A DNA stretch of 64,000 bases from Pseudoalteromonas rubra (GCF_000238295.3 NZ_AHCD03000020.1:186001-250000); one strand, 5' to 3'. Shown: positions 41,129 through 50,810, counted from the first letter of the stretch. The notes: generated from the letters alone by a model not told the origin. A program made the numbers and translations.

Positions 41129-43639
41129 CTAGCAGGCTGTTTTCTCAGATAAAATAGTTTGCAGCACGGCAGTAAGTTGTTCGACTGGCAATGGGCGCGA
41201 AATATAGTAGCCCTGACCATAATCAATACCAATCTCTTTGAGTGCATCAAAAATCTCTTTACTCTCTACATATTCAGCCACTGAGCGCTTATCCAGCGAG
41301 TGGCTGATGTCATTCACGGCTTTTACCAGTGCCAGATCTATGGGGTCATTGAGCATGTCGCGCACAAACGAACCGTCAATCTTAACATGTTGAGCTGGCA
41401 GCTGTTTTAAGTAGCTGAAGGTACTGAATCCAGTGCCGAAATCATCAATAGAGAAGTGGCAGCCGAGCTCATTAAGTTTGGCAATCATCGCCTGTGTGGC
41501 GCTGAGGTTGTTGATACTGGCTGACTCAGTGATCTCAAAAATGATTGCGCTGGCCGCGACCTGAAACTCCGCCAGACAAGACTGAATATGAGGTAATAGG
41601 CGTTCATCGAGGAAAGATTGCGCGGATAAATTGACTGAGACCTGATGTAATTCGGGATGGCTGGCAATGGCGCGAATGCACTCTCGGATCACACATTGAT
41701 CCATCAGGTAGGTATCGTTTAACAACTCCAGTGCCGGGATAAACTGGTTTGGGTAAACCAGGTTGTCGTCTATACGTAGTCGCAATAAAGCCTCGAAATA
41801 GGCCACCTGATTGCGTTTAAAGTCCCAAATTGGCTGGTAGTGCAGTTCAATGTGATTATTTTGCAGGGCCTGACGAACATTATGTCCCCATTCCAGGCCG
41901 GTTTGCAAGGTGCTGTTTTGCGCATCTTCTTTGCTGTAACAGTGAACCAGGTTACGGCCTAAGTTTTTCGCAATATACAGCGCGATGTCGGCTTGTTTAA
42001 GGCATTCACTAGGATCACTGTTCTGATGTGTGATCTGTGCTAAACCAATCGAACAGCTAATGGTATAACTGGCTTCCTCAGAATGAAATTGATGATGCTC
42101 AATCGCACTACAGACACTCTCAGCCAGCATATGTGCATCCAGAAGAGGAGTATGTTTCAGTAAAATCGCGAACTCGTCACCCCCAATACGGAAGATCAGG
42201 TGCTCATCCGCAATGTGCTCACCAAACAGTTGCGCAACCTCTTTGAGCACAATGTCACCTTGCTGGTGCCCTTTGCTGTCATTAATGATTTTAAAGTGGT
42301 CCAGGTCAATATAGATCAACGCATGCTCAAGCTGTGCGTCTTGCTTAGCCTGTTCACAGAATTGGTTTAATTGCTGATCGAAGTAGTAGCGGTTATGGAG
42401 TCCTGTCAGGGTATCGTGTAAGGCAAGGTGGCGTAACTGAAGTTCAGCCTGCTTGCGCTCGTGAATATTGTCTATGGTTGCTGTAATGGTGGCCGTACTG
42501 GTGACGTTTTTTATCAGCTGAAAACGACATTCAACCCAGATTGGGCAGTGGTTACTTTGCATCACCTGTAGTTCAAGTAGCGCTGATTGTTGCTCGCCTT
42601 GCTGGACCTTGGTCAGGACGGTCGCCAGTTTTTCCCGGTGCTCAGTCAGTACGTAGTCGAACATGCTAGTATGCATGCTGGCCTTGAGTTTGTGGCCCAC
42701 CAGCTGCTCCCAGGCCGGATTTAAAAAGCGGATCACGCCTGCCGTGTCCAGCTCCATCACCACGGTATTGAGATGCAGCAAAATGCGCTGGTGTGCCGAG
42801 AACAAGTCTTTGTATCGTCGCTCACTGCGACTCAGTTGCTCGACTTTTTCGGCAAATTCGGCGTAACTCACCATAAAGTCTTCACGACGGGCCGCGTGGT
42901 CGCACACTTTGCTGAGTAAAGACAGATCATAAGGTGCCCGGACAAAATCGGTGACGCCCAGCAAGAGCAGTTGTTCGGCATAGTCGGCATCACGGTTGTC
43001 TATGATGGTTACAATGGCCTGACTGGGTTTGTGCTGCAAAATATTGGCGACCAGCTCCTTACCTGAGTCACTGTGTGTTGCCGTGGCATCCAGCAAGACA
43101 ATGGCAAACTCATTTTGCAAAAACTGTGACAGTGCCCCATTGGTGGTGGTGACGTGGGTGGTTGTAAAGTTCAGGGACAAATGCTGACAGATCTCATCGG
43201 CACGGGTTTGATCCGGCTCGAGCAATAACAGGTTTAAACGACTGCTTTTTTCCAGATGTGTAGATAACACATTTGCCAATACCTGAGGCAGTACATCCTG
43301 ACGCTCCAGAGGCAATACCGCATCTATGCTGTAACTGCGTGCTGTGGTTTCGGCAATACGCTCACAATAGGTGGGAGGTGTCAGCACTATCGGGGTATTC
43401 TTCGGCGTTTTTAATAGTCCGGAGCGCACCATACGAGAAAATCGCCAGCCATCAATTTTTCCGACATTCAGTCCGGTAATGATCAAATCTACGGCTTGTT
43501 GCTTTAATACACCCAGTGCCGCTTGCGTATCACTGTGCTCAACGATGCGAAAGACATTCAGCGAGGACAAGGTTTTGACGATCAGCTGGCGCTCTTGTTG
43601 ATCTGCATTAACCAGCAATAGTGTGAGTTGCTTTGCCAT
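41129..43639 (-). CDS. REC-REC-PAS-GGDEF-EAL c-di-GMP signalling protein
   Basis: An 836-residue cytoplasmic protein. It has two receiver-like domains (about 1-115 and 135-250), a PAS domain (about 280-395), GGDEF (about 405-565) and EAL (about 580-830). The first receiver lacks the phospho-acceptor Asp (IITGLN); the second retains an Asp in LLDATA. The GGDEF motif RIGGDEFAILL is intact. The EAL residues (EALLR, VNLSAQ, EITES, IDDFGTG, KIDGSF, GQGYY) are all present, so both cyclase and phosphodiesterase activities are possible. It stands alone with no partner kinase. Confidence 0.9.
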   Translation of the reverse strand: MAKQLTLLLVNADQQERQLIVKTLSSLNVFRIVEHSDTQAALGVLKQQAVDLIITGLNVGKIDGWRFSRMVRSGLLKTPKNTPIVLTPPTYCERIAETTARSYSIDAVLPLERQDVLPQVLANVLSTHLEKSSRLNLLLLEPDQTRADEICQHLSLNFTTTHVTTTNGALSQFLQNEFAIVLLDATATHSDSGKELVANILQHKPSQAIVTIIDNRDADYAEQLLLLGVTDFVRAPYDLSLLSKVCDHAARREDFMVSYAEFAEKVEQLSRSERRYKDLFSAHQRILLHLNTVVMELDTAGVIRFLNPAWEQLVGHKLKASMHTSMFDYVLTEHREKLATVLTKVQQGEQQSALLELQVMQSNHCPIWVECRFQLIKNVTSTATITATIDNIHERKQAELQLRHLALHDTLTGLHNRYYFDQQLNQFCEQAKQDAQLEHALIYIDLDHFKIINDSKGHQQGDIVLKEVAQLFGEHIADEHLIFRIGGDEFAILLKHTPLLDAHMLAESVCSAIEHHQFHSEEASYTISCSIGLAQITHQNSDPSECLKQADIALYIAKNLGRNLVHCYSKEDAQNSTLQTGLEWGHNVRQALQNNHIELHYQPIWDFKRNQVAYFEALLRLRIDDNLVYPNQFIPALELLNDTYLMDQCVIRECIRAIASHPELHQVSVNLSAQSFLDERLLPHIQSCLAEFQVAASAIIFEITESASINNLSATQAMIAKLNELGCHFSIDDFGTGFSTFSYLKQLPAQHVKIDGSFVRDMLNDPIDLALVKAVNDISHSLDKRSVAEYVESKEIFDALKEIGIDYGQGYYISRPLPVEQLTAVLQTILSEKTAC

Positions 43640-43906
43640 GGTGTTACTGCCTTAAACCCATGAAATAAGTAAACAAGTTTTTGCCCTTTCAGTCAGTGAT
43701 ATGTCTCGCTCTGCGCACCTGATACGTGCCCGGAAATGCGTGGGGCACAATGCGGCACGTTTTAGCTGCGAAATTTCGTACAATAGCGACTAGATTAAAG
43801 CTATTTTTCTATACTGACAAGCGTTACATAGTTTTACCTCAACACTTGATTTAGCGTAGGCGGATCACTAGACTTGGCGCCTATTTGCATTAATTTGAGG
43901 TCTTCT

Positions 43907-44947
43907 ATGCGCGTTGCTGACTTTAGTTTTGAACTCCCTGATGAGCTGATCGCTCGCCACCCTAAAAAAGAACGCTCCAGCAGTCGTTTGTTGACACTGG
44001 ATGGCAACACTGGTGATTTACAGCACAAAGTGTTCAAGGATATTGTCGATTTGATCAATCCGGAAGATCTCATTATTTTCAATAATACCAAAGTGATCCC
44101 GGCACGTATGTTCGGTCAAAAAGCCACAGGTGGTAAACTGGAAGTATTGGTTGAGCGCGTATTGGATGAGCGCAGTGTACTGGCACACGTACGAGCCAGC
44201 AAATCGCCCAAAGAAGGCGCAGAGATATTACTTGAAGGCAAAGCCAAAGCCACTATGGTTGCCCGTCATGGGGAGTTATTTGAGCTGAAATTCCACGGCG
44301 ATGCGTCGGTGTTGTCGATTCTGGACGAAATTGGTCACATGCCGTTGCCTCCTTATATTGACCGTCCGGACGAAGAAGAAGACAAAGAGCGCTATCAGAC
44401 TGTGTATGGTGAGAAGCCGGGCGCTGTTGCAGCGCCGACCGCAGGTCTGCATTTTGACGATGCGCTGATGACCCAGTTAAAAGACAAAGGCGTTGAGATG
44501 GCGTTTGTGACGCTTCACGTGGGGGCTGGGACCTTCCAGCCTGTGCGTGTGGATGATGTGAATGATCACCAGATGCACTCTGAGTATATTGAGGTACCTC
44601 AGGAAGTCGTTGATGCGATTGCGGCTGCACGTCAGCGTGGCGGTCGGGTTATTGCGATTGGCACGACCTCGGTGCGTTCACTGGAGTCAGCAGCTAAAGC
44701 GCATCCGGATGAGTTGAAGCCGTTTTATGGTGACACCGATATCTTCATTTACCCGGGCTATCAGTTCCAGCTGGTTGACGCCATGGTGACCAACTTCCAC
44801 CTGCCTGAGTCTACCTTGATCATGCTGGTGAGTGCCTTTTCGGGACAGTCGCATATCATGCATGCCTATGAGACGGCGATTGCTGAGCAATATCGTTTCT
44901 TTAGTTACGGTGATGCCATGTTCCTGACCAGGCAGAACAAGGCGTAA
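43907..44947 (+). CDS. queA: S-adenosylmethionine:tRNA ribosyltransferase-isomerase
   Basis: QueA transfers the ribosyl part of SAM to preQ1-modified tRNA to make epoxyqueuosine. The 346-residue protein starts MRVADFSFELPDELIARHP, the family N-terminus. The ATG at 43907 has GAGG six bases upstream, and an upstream TTG frame extension is rejected. GAVAAPTAGLHF and HVGAGTFQPV are family motifs. It is followed by tgt, the previous enzyme of the queuosine pathway. Confidence 0.96.
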   Translation: MRVADFSFELPDELIARHPKKERSSSRLLTLDGNTGDLQHKVFKDIVDLINPEDLIIFNNTKVIPARMFGQKATGGKLEVLVERVLDERSVLAHVRASKSPKEGAEILLEGKAKATMVARHGELFELKFHGDASVLSILDEIGHMPLPPYIDRPDEEEDKERYQTVYGEKPGAVAAPTAGLHFDDALMTQLKDKGVEMAFVTLHVGAGTFQPVRVDDVNDHQMHSEYIEVPQEVVDAIAAARQRGGRVIAIGTTSVRSLESAAKAHPDELKPFYGDTDIFIYPGYQFQLVDAMVTNFHLPESTLIMLVSAFSGQSHIMHAYETAIAEQYRFFSYGDAMFLTRQNKA

Positions 44948-44952
44948 ATGAT

Positions 44953-44980
44953 AAAAACCCAGCATTAAGGCTGGGTTTTT
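44953..44980. terminator. Intrinsic terminator after queA
   Basis: AAAAACCCAGC-ATTAAG-GCTGGGTTTTT is a perfect 11-bp stem with A- and T-runs. It separates queA from tgt transcription. Confidence 0.92.
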
Positions 44981-45076
44981 CTGTTTTAACCCCTGAATTC
45001 TGTGACCCGGCGCTTTAAAGTGCTAATTTAGCCCCAATATTATTGCCACTATGGTAGAATCGGACGGTTTTCAGTA

Positions 45077-45099
45077 TAGCCAGGTGCTGCACCTGGCTA
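45077..45099 (+). repeat. Leader hairpin of tgt
   Basis: TAGCCAGGTGC-T-GCACCTGGCTA is an 11-bp perfect inverted repeat with a one-base centre; a nine-base stem with a GCTGC loop is realistic. It lies 38 bases before the tgt start and has no T-run. It may be part of the tgt leader. Confidence 0.6.
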
Positions 45100-45136
45100 A
45101 GAGTAAGTTGGACTGTTTTTCCGACCAGAGGTAAGT

Positions 45137-46261
45137 ATGAAATTTGAATTAGATTGTACACAGGGTAAAGCGCGTCGTGGCCGCCTGATCTTCGATCGCG
45201 GTGTCGTTGAAACACCGGCATTTATGCCTGTGGGCACGTACGGTACCGTAAAAGGTATGACGCCGGACGAACTAAAAGACACTGGTGCACACATCTGCCT
45301 GGGTAACACCTTTCATTTGATGTTACGTCCGGGCACCGAGATCATCAAACAACATGGTGATCTGCATGATTTTATGAATTGGGACAAACCAATCTTAACC
45401 GATTCGGGCGGTTTCCAGGTATTCAGCTTAGGGGCTATGCGTAAGATCAGCGAAGAAGGCGTACTATTCCAGTCTCCGGTCAACGGTGAGCGGATCATGC
45501 TTTCTCCGGAAAAAGCGATGGAAGTTCAGCGTGATCTGGGCTCTGATATCGTGATGATCTTTGATGAATGTACGCCTTATCCTGCGACGGAAAAAGAAGC
45601 GCGCGACTCCATGGAGTTGTCATTACGTTGGGCTAAACGCTCGAAAGAAGCGCACGGCGATAATCCATCCGCTCTGTTCGGTATTATCCAGGGCGGCATG
45701 TACCCGGAGCTTCGTGCTGAATCTCAGGCTGGATTGGAAGATATTGGTTTTGATGGCTATGCGCTGGGCGGTTTGTCAGTGGGTGAGCCAAAAGAAGACA
45801 TGATCAATATTCTGGATCACTGTGCTTACAAGATGCCAGAACAAAAACCGCGTTACCTGATGGGCGTGGGCAAGCCAGAAGACTTGGTTGAAGCGGTACG
45901 CCGTGGTATTGACATGTTTGACTGTGTGATGCCAACCCGTAACGCGCGAAATGGTCACCTCTTTATTACAGGCGGTGTGATTAAAATCCGCAACGCGGTA
46001 CATAAAACAGACACTGGTCCGTTGGATCCTGAGTGTGATTGCCACACTTGTAAAAATTACTCACGTGCTTATTTGCATCACCTGGATAAGTGTAACGAAA
46101 TCTTAGGTGCGCGTCTTAATACTATCCATAACCTGCGTTATTATCAGCGCCTGATGGAAGGGATGCGTGAGGCCATTGCGGCCGGTACGTTTGATCAGTT
46201 TGTGGCCGATTTCTATGCCCGACGTGACAGACCGGTTCCGCCGTTGGCTGACACCGAATAA
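45137..46261 (+). CDS. tgt: tRNA-guanine transglycosylase
   Basis: Tgt swaps guanine 34 for preQ1 in tRNAs for Asp, Asn, His and Tyr. The 374-residue protein has the nucleophile/catalytic Asp motifs LTDSGGFQVFSL and MGVGKPEDLVEAV...DMFDCVMPTRNARNG. The zinc site CDCHTCKNY with a downstream His (about residues 300-330) is complete. It is the first gene of the tgt-yajC-secD-secF cluster. Confidence 0.97.
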   Translation: MKFELDCTQGKARRGRLIFDRGVVETPAFMPVGTYGTVKGMTPDELKDTGAHICLGNTFHLMLRPGTEIIKQHGDLHDFMNWDKPILTDSGGFQVFSLGAMRKISEEGVLFQSPVNGERIMLSPEKAMEVQRDLGSDIVMIFDECTPYPATEKEARDSMELSLRWAKRSKEAHGDNPSALFGIIQGGMYPELRAESQAGLEDIGFDGYALGGLSVGEPKEDMINILDHCAYKMPEQKPRYLMGVGKPEDLVEAVRRGIDMFDCVMPTRNARNGHLFITGGVIKIRNAVHKTDTGPLDPECDCHTCKNYSRAYLHHLDKCNEILGARLNTIHNLRYYQRLMEGMREAIAAGTFDQFVADFYARRDRPVPPLADTE

Positions 46262-46294
46262 CAGTTTGCAATAAAAATTAAATGAGGAAGAGCT

Positions 46295-46633
46295 ATGAGC
46301 TTATTTATGTCTAGCGCGCATGCCAGTACGGCAGCCGCAGCACCAGCCGGTGGCGAGTGGAGCATGTTGATCATGCTGGGTATTTTTGGTCTGGTATTTT
46401 ATTTCCTGATCTACCGCCCACAAGCGAAGCGTGTAAAAGAGCATAAAGATCTGATGGGCGCGCTGACCAAAGGTGATGAAGTACTAACTCAGGGTGGCCT
46501 GGTTGGTAAAATCTCTAAGGTTGCAGAAGACAAAGATTTTATCGTTATTGCCCTGAATGATCAGGCGGAAGTAACGGTACAAAAATCAGCGGTATCAGCT
46601 GTGCTACCAAAAGGCACAATGAAGTCGCTATAA
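46295..46633 (+). CDS. yajC: Preprotein translocase subunit YajC
   Basis: A 112-residue single-span protein, accessory to SecDF: a short periplasmic N-terminus, transmembrane helix at about residues 22-40 (WSMLIMLGIFGLVFYFLIY), then the cytoplasmic domain RPQAKRVKEHKDLMGALTKGD. It is complete and probably functional. Bases from 46382 to its end belong to the first copy of a 1299-bp tandem repeat. Confidence 0.95.
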   Translation: MSLFMSSAHASTAAAAPAGGEWSMLIMLGIFGLVFYFLIYRPQAKRVKEHKDLMGALTKGDEVLTQGGLVGKISKVAEDKDFIVIALNDQAEVTVQKSAVSAVLPKGTMKSL

Positions 46634-47680
46634 ACTAGCAATAAGGATGATCCAGTGTTAAACAAGTATCCAATGTGGAAATATTTACTTGTGCTCGCTG
46701 TATTGGCCGTAGGTATTTTATACGCTACACCAAACCTGTATGGTCGTGACCCGGCCATACAGGTTTCTGGTACTAAAGGTACCAATGCCGATCTCAGTGT
46801 GCTCGACCAGGTAAATAAAACACTTAAAGACAATAGCCTCACCGTCAAATCGACTGCCCTTGAAAATGGCCAGGTGTTGATCCGTTTCACTAATGTTGAA
46901 GATCAGCTAAAGGCGCAGGATCTGCTGCGTAATACCCTGAGTGACGATTATATCTCCGCCATTAACATGTCGCCTGCACAGCCTGACTGGTTAAAGAATT
47001 TAGGTGCTAACCCAATGAAACTGGGTCTGGACCTGAGCGGTGGTGTTCATTTTACGATGGAAGTGGACATGGCAACGGCCATGGACAAAGCATTCGAACA
47101 GATGGAGCAGGATTATAAGAGCGATCTAAGAGAAGAAAAACTACGTTATCGCTCTATTCGTCGTGTAGCCAACAGTGACCGTATTCAGGTGGTCATGCGT
47201 TCTGATGAAGACAGAGATGCGGCTGAGCGTTTTCTTAAAAAGCGTTACCCGGGCAATCTGTTTATCAATGACAGCAGCAACGGCCTGGCGTTTTTCTCAA
47301 CGCTGAGTGAGCTGAAAATCAAAGAACTGCGTGACTACGCTATCAAACAAAACGAAACCATCATTCGTAACCGGATCAACCAGCTGGGTGTAGCCGAGCC
47401 GAACGTACAACGCCAGGGTGCGGAACGTATTATCGTTCAGCTGCCAGGTGTGCAGGACACCGCACGTGCAAAAGAAATCTTAGGCGCGACGGCAACACTG
47501 GAATTCCGTGAAGTTGACCAAAATGCCGACGCCCGAGCGGCGGCGCAGGGCCGCGTGCCTCCAGGCTCTGAAGTGATCATGCACCAGGCCGGTTATCCTG
47601 TTGTCGTGAAAAAGCGGGTGGTATTGGAAGGGTCACACATCACAGGCGCACAGTCTGGCCTTGATGAGTATCAACGCCCG
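46382..47680 (+). repeat. Tandem duplication, copy 1 (1299 bp)
   Basis: This segment, from codon 30 of yajC to codon 342 of secD, is followed at once by a second copy (47681-48979). All stretches I compared are identical. The unit is 433 codons long, so the frame is kept. The only shared base at the breakpoint is one A (46382/47681/48980), so it did not arise by recombination between long repeats. Confidence 0.97.
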
Positions 47681-47932
47681 ATTTTTGGTCTGGTATTTTA
47701 TTTCCTGATCTACCGCCCACAAGCGAAGCGTGTAAAAGAGCATAAAGATCTGATGGGCGCGCTGACCAAAGGTGATGAAGTACTAACTCAGGGTGGCCTG
47801 GTTGGTAAAATCTCTAAGGTTGCAGAAGACAAAGATTTTATCGTTATTGCCCTGAATGATCAGGCGGAAGTAACGGTACAAAAATCAGCGGTATCAGCTG
47901 TGCTACCAAAAGGCACAATGAAGTCGCTATAA
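46655..47932 (+). CDS. SecD'-'YajC in-frame fusion created by the tandem duplication
   Basis: A 425-codon open frame: residues 1-342 are identical to SecD (N-terminal membrane helix and most of the large periplasmic domain), joined after DEYQRP to YajC residues 30-112. The SecD export motor membrane half is absent. The topology could work, since the SecD part ends outside and YajC crosses back in, but only 11 hydrophobic residues of the YajC helix remain (IFGLVFYFLIY), probably too few to span the membrane. The start is GTG with AAGGA upstream, identical to full secD. Intact yajC and secD flank it, so it may be harmless, dominant-negative or an assembly artefact. Confidence 0.85.
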   Translation: MLNKYPMWKYLLVLAVLAVGILYATPNLYGRDPAIQVSGTKGTNADLSVLDQVNKTLKDNSLTVKSTALENGQVLIRFTNVEDQLKAQDLLRNTLSDDYISAINMSPAQPDWLKNLGANPMKLGLDLSGGVHFTMEVDMATAMDKAFEQMEQDYKSDLREEKLRYRSIRRVANSDRIQVVMRSDEDRDAAERFLKKRYPGNLFINDSSNGLAFFSTLSELKIKELRDYAIKQNETIIRNRINQLGVAEPNVQRQGAERIIVQLPGVQDTARAKEILGATATLEFREVDQNADARAAAQGRVPPGSEVIMHQAGYPVVVKKRVVLEGSHITGAQSGLDEYQRPIFGLVFYFLIYRPQAKRVKEHKDLMGALTKGDEVLTQGGLVGKISKVAEDKDFIVIALNDQAEVTVQKSAVSAVLPKGTMKSL

Positions 47933-48979
47933 ACTAGCAATAAGGATGATCCAGTGTTAAACAAGTATCCAATGTGGAAATATTTACTTGTGCTCGCTGT
48001 ATTGGCCGTAGGTATTTTATACGCTACACCAAACCTGTATGGTCGTGACCCGGCCATACAGGTTTCTGGTACTAAAGGTACCAATGCCGATCTCAGTGTG
48101 CTCGACCAGGTAAATAAAACACTTAAAGACAATAGCCTCACCGTCAAATCGACTGCCCTTGAAAATGGCCAGGTGTTGATCCGTTTCACTAATGTTGAAG
48201 ATCAGCTAAAGGCGCAGGATCTGCTGCGTAATACCCTGAGTGACGATTATATCTCCGCCATTAACATGTCGCCTGCACAGCCTGACTGGTTAAAGAATTT
48301 AGGTGCTAACCCAATGAAACTGGGTCTGGACCTGAGCGGTGGTGTTCATTTTACGATGGAAGTGGACATGGCAACGGCCATGGACAAAGCATTCGAACAG
48401 ATGGAGCAGGATTATAAGAGCGATCTAAGAGAAGAAAAACTACGTTATCGCTCTATTCGTCGTGTAGCCAACAGTGACCGTATTCAGGTGGTCATGCGTT
48501 CTGATGAAGACAGAGATGCGGCTGAGCGTTTTCTTAAAAAGCGTTACCCGGGCAATCTGTTTATCAATGACAGCAGCAACGGCCTGGCGTTTTTCTCAAC
48601 GCTGAGTGAGCTGAAAATCAAAGAACTGCGTGACTACGCTATCAAACAAAACGAAACCATCATTCGTAACCGGATCAACCAGCTGGGTGTAGCCGAGCCG
48701 AACGTACAACGCCAGGGTGCGGAACGTATTATCGTTCAGCTGCCAGGTGTGCAGGACACCGCACGTGCAAAAGAAATCTTAGGCGCGACGGCAACACTGG
48801 AATTCCGTGAAGTTGACCAAAATGCCGACGCCCGAGCGGCGGCGCAGGGCCGCGTGCCTCCAGGCTCTGAAGTGATCATGCACCAGGCCGGTTATCCTGT
48901 TGTCGTGAAAAAGCGGGTGGTATTGGAAGGGTCACACATCACAGGCGCACAGTCTGGCCTTGATGAGTATCAACGCCCG
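47681..48979 (+). repeat. Tandem duplication, copy 2 (1299 bp)
   Basis: The second copy of the yajC-secD segment. Its left part forms the YajC end of the fusion frame, and its right part is the 5' half of intact secD. Confidence 0.97.
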
Positions 48980-49813
48980 AAAGTGAGCATCAACCTGGAT
49001 AGCAAAGGTGGTGCGAAAATGAGTGCCTTTACCAAACGCGCGATTGGTAAACCGATGGCAACTGTTTTCATCGAATACAAGCCGTCAGGTAAAGTCGACA
49101 AAAATGGTAAAGCGCTGCCGCCAATCAAAGTGGAAGAAGTCATCAATGTGGCAACTATCCAGGCACGTTTGAACAGTTCTTTCCAAATCACTGGTATTAA
49201 CACGCCAGCAGAAGCCCATAACCTGAGCTTGTTGCTGCGAGCAGGGGCACTGGTTGCGCCGATCCAAATTGTTGAAGAACGTACGGTAGGTCCTAGCTTA
49301 GGTCAGGAAAATATCCAGGCTGGTATGACTGCGGTTGTTCTGGGCTTTGCGTTTGTACTGGCATTTATGCTGATGTACTACAAAGGTTTTGGTCTGGTTG
49401 CTAATCTGGCATTGGCTGCCAACCTGGTCATGATTGTGGGCGTTATGTCGATGATCCCAGGGGCCACACTGACGTTACCTGGTATTGCCGGTATCGTACT
49501 AACCGTCGGTATGGCGGTTGATGCTAATGTACTGATCTTCGAGCGTATTCGTGAAGAATTGGGTGAAGGACGTAGTCCTCAGCAAGCCGTTCATCATGGT
49601 TATGACAGCGCCTTCAGCACCATTTTTGACGCCAACATCACCACGCTGATCGCTGCGGTGATCCTGTTCTCAGTGGGTACAGGCCCGATCGCAGGTTTCG
49701 CAGTGACACTGGCCATTGGTATCTTAACGTCGATGTTTACGGCTATTGTCGGTACTCGTGCGGTGATCAATGCGGTCATCGGTGGCAAGCGAATTAACTC
49801 GCTTTCAATCTAG
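47954..49813 (+). CDS. secD: Protein translocase subunit SecD
   Basis: The full-length 619-residue SecD uses the proton gradient to pull secreted proteins out of SecYEG. It has an N-terminal helix, a periplasmic P1 domain (about 60-440) with LGLDLSGGVHF and INQLGVAEPNVQRQG, and five C-terminal helices with GIVLTVGMAVDANVLIFERIREEL, the conserved proton-path Asp and Arg region. GTG start with AAGGA seven bases upstream. Its first 1026 bases lie in duplication copy 2. secF follows after nine bases. Confidence 0.96.
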   Translation: MLNKYPMWKYLLVLAVLAVGILYATPNLYGRDPAIQVSGTKGTNADLSVLDQVNKTLKDNSLTVKSTALENGQVLIRFTNVEDQLKAQDLLRNTLSDDYISAINMSPAQPDWLKNLGANPMKLGLDLSGGVHFTMEVDMATAMDKAFEQMEQDYKSDLREEKLRYRSIRRVANSDRIQVVMRSDEDRDAAERFLKKRYPGNLFINDSSNGLAFFSTLSELKIKELRDYAIKQNETIIRNRINQLGVAEPNVQRQGAERIIVQLPGVQDTARAKEILGATATLEFREVDQNADARAAAQGRVPPGSEVIMHQAGYPVVVKKRVVLEGSHITGAQSGLDEYQRPKVSINLDSKGGAKMSAFTKRAIGKPMATVFIEYKPSGKVDKNGKALPPIKVEEVINVATIQARLNSSFQITGINTPAEAHNLSLLLRAGALVAPIQIVEERTVGPSLGQENIQAGMTAVVLGFAFVLAFMLMYYKGFGLVANLALAANLVMIVGVMSMIPGATLTLPGIAGIVLTVGMAVDANVLIFERIREELGEGRSPQQAVHHGYDSAFSTIFDANITTLIAAVILFSVGTGPIAGFAVTLAIGILTSMFTAIVGTRAVINAVIGGKRINSLSI

Positions 49814-49822
49814 GAGACGGAC

Positions 49823-50764
49823 ATGCAGTTATTAAGAATTAAAGAAACCATCCGTTTTATGTCGGCACGAAAAGTGTCGATGGCATTTTCTGCGCTACTG
49901 ATCCTGGCATCTATTTTCAGCCTGACGTTCAAAGGCATGAACATGGGTCTGGATTTCACTGGTGGTACGGCTGTAGAAGTAGGCTTTTCACAGCCTGCTG
50001 ACTTGCCAAAAGTACGTAGTACGCTGGCAGAGAATGGCTTCCCGGATGCATCGGTCACGCTGTTTGGTTCAAGTCAGGATGTGTTGGTACGTCTGGCCCC
50101 GCGTGATGATGTGAAAGCTGAAATCCTGGGTAACCAACTGGTTGATGCGCTGAAGCAGGTCGACAGCAATGTTGAAATGCGCCGTATCGAGTTCGTTGGC
50201 CCAAGTGTGGGTGAGGACCTGAAAGAGCAGGGCGGCCTGGCAATGCTGACAGCACTGCTGTGTATCCTTATCTACGTCGCGTTTCGTTTCGAATGGCGCT
50301 TCGCAGTGGGCGCGGTTGCCGCTTTGTTCCACGATGTGATCCTGACCATGGGTCTGTTCTCATTGCTTGGACTGGAATTCGACCTGACCATTCTGGCCGC
50401 GATCCTCGCCGTGATAGGTTACTCACTGAACGATACCATCGTTGTATCTGACCGGATCCGCGAAAACTTCCGCAAGGTCCGTATCGATGACACGTTGGAG
50501 ATCATCGATATCTCGCTGACGCAGACACTGAACCGGACATTAGTGACATCAATCACAACCATTCTGGTATTGGTTGCCTTGTTTGTCTGGGGTGGCCAAA
50601 CCATCCATGGGTTTGCAACGGCCTTGTTATTCGGTGTATTCATCGGTACTTACTCATCAGTCTATGTCGCCAGTTCAGTGGCGGTTGCGATGGGCGTGAG
50701 TAAGGAAGATCTGATCCCGGTTGAAGTGGAAAAAGAAGGCGCCGATCTGGATGCCATGCCATAA
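49823..50764 (+). CDS. secF: Protein translocase subunit SecF
   Basis: A 313-residue partner of SecD: MNMGLDFTGGTAVEVGF in the small periplasmic domain and the TM4 motif VIGYSLNDTIVVSDRIRENFR, with the conserved Asp. Six transmembrane helices are present. It ends the yajC-secD-secF cluster, and a terminator follows. Confidence 0.96.
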   Translation: MQLLRIKETIRFMSARKVSMAFSALLILASIFSLTFKGMNMGLDFTGGTAVEVGFSQPADLPKVRSTLAENGFPDASVTLFGSSQDVLVRLAPRDDVKAEILGNQLVDALKQVDSNVEMRRIEFVGPSVGEDLKEQGGLAMLTALLCILIYVAFRFEWRFAVGAVAALFHDVILTMGLFSLLGLEFDLTILAAILAVIGYSLNDTIVVSDRIRENFRKVRIDDTLEIIDISLTQTLNRTLVTSITTILVLVALFVWGGQTIHGFATALLFGVFIGTYSSVYVASSVAVAMGVSKEDLIPVEVEKEGADLDAMP

Positions 50765-50783
50765 TCAGCCAACTAGCTAACGG

Positions 50784-50810
50784 AAGCCGCGATTGTATCG
50801 CGGCTTTTTT
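50784..50810 (+). terminator. Intrinsic terminator after secF
   Basis: AAGCCGCGAT-TGT-ATCGCGGCTT is a perfect 10-bp stem followed by TTTT, 20 bases after the secF stop. Confidence 0.92.

Noticed and set aside
46561..48189. Two identical 109-codon minus-strand frames in yajC/secD
   Set aside because: They are mirror frames of coding sequence, identical only because the region is duplicated.
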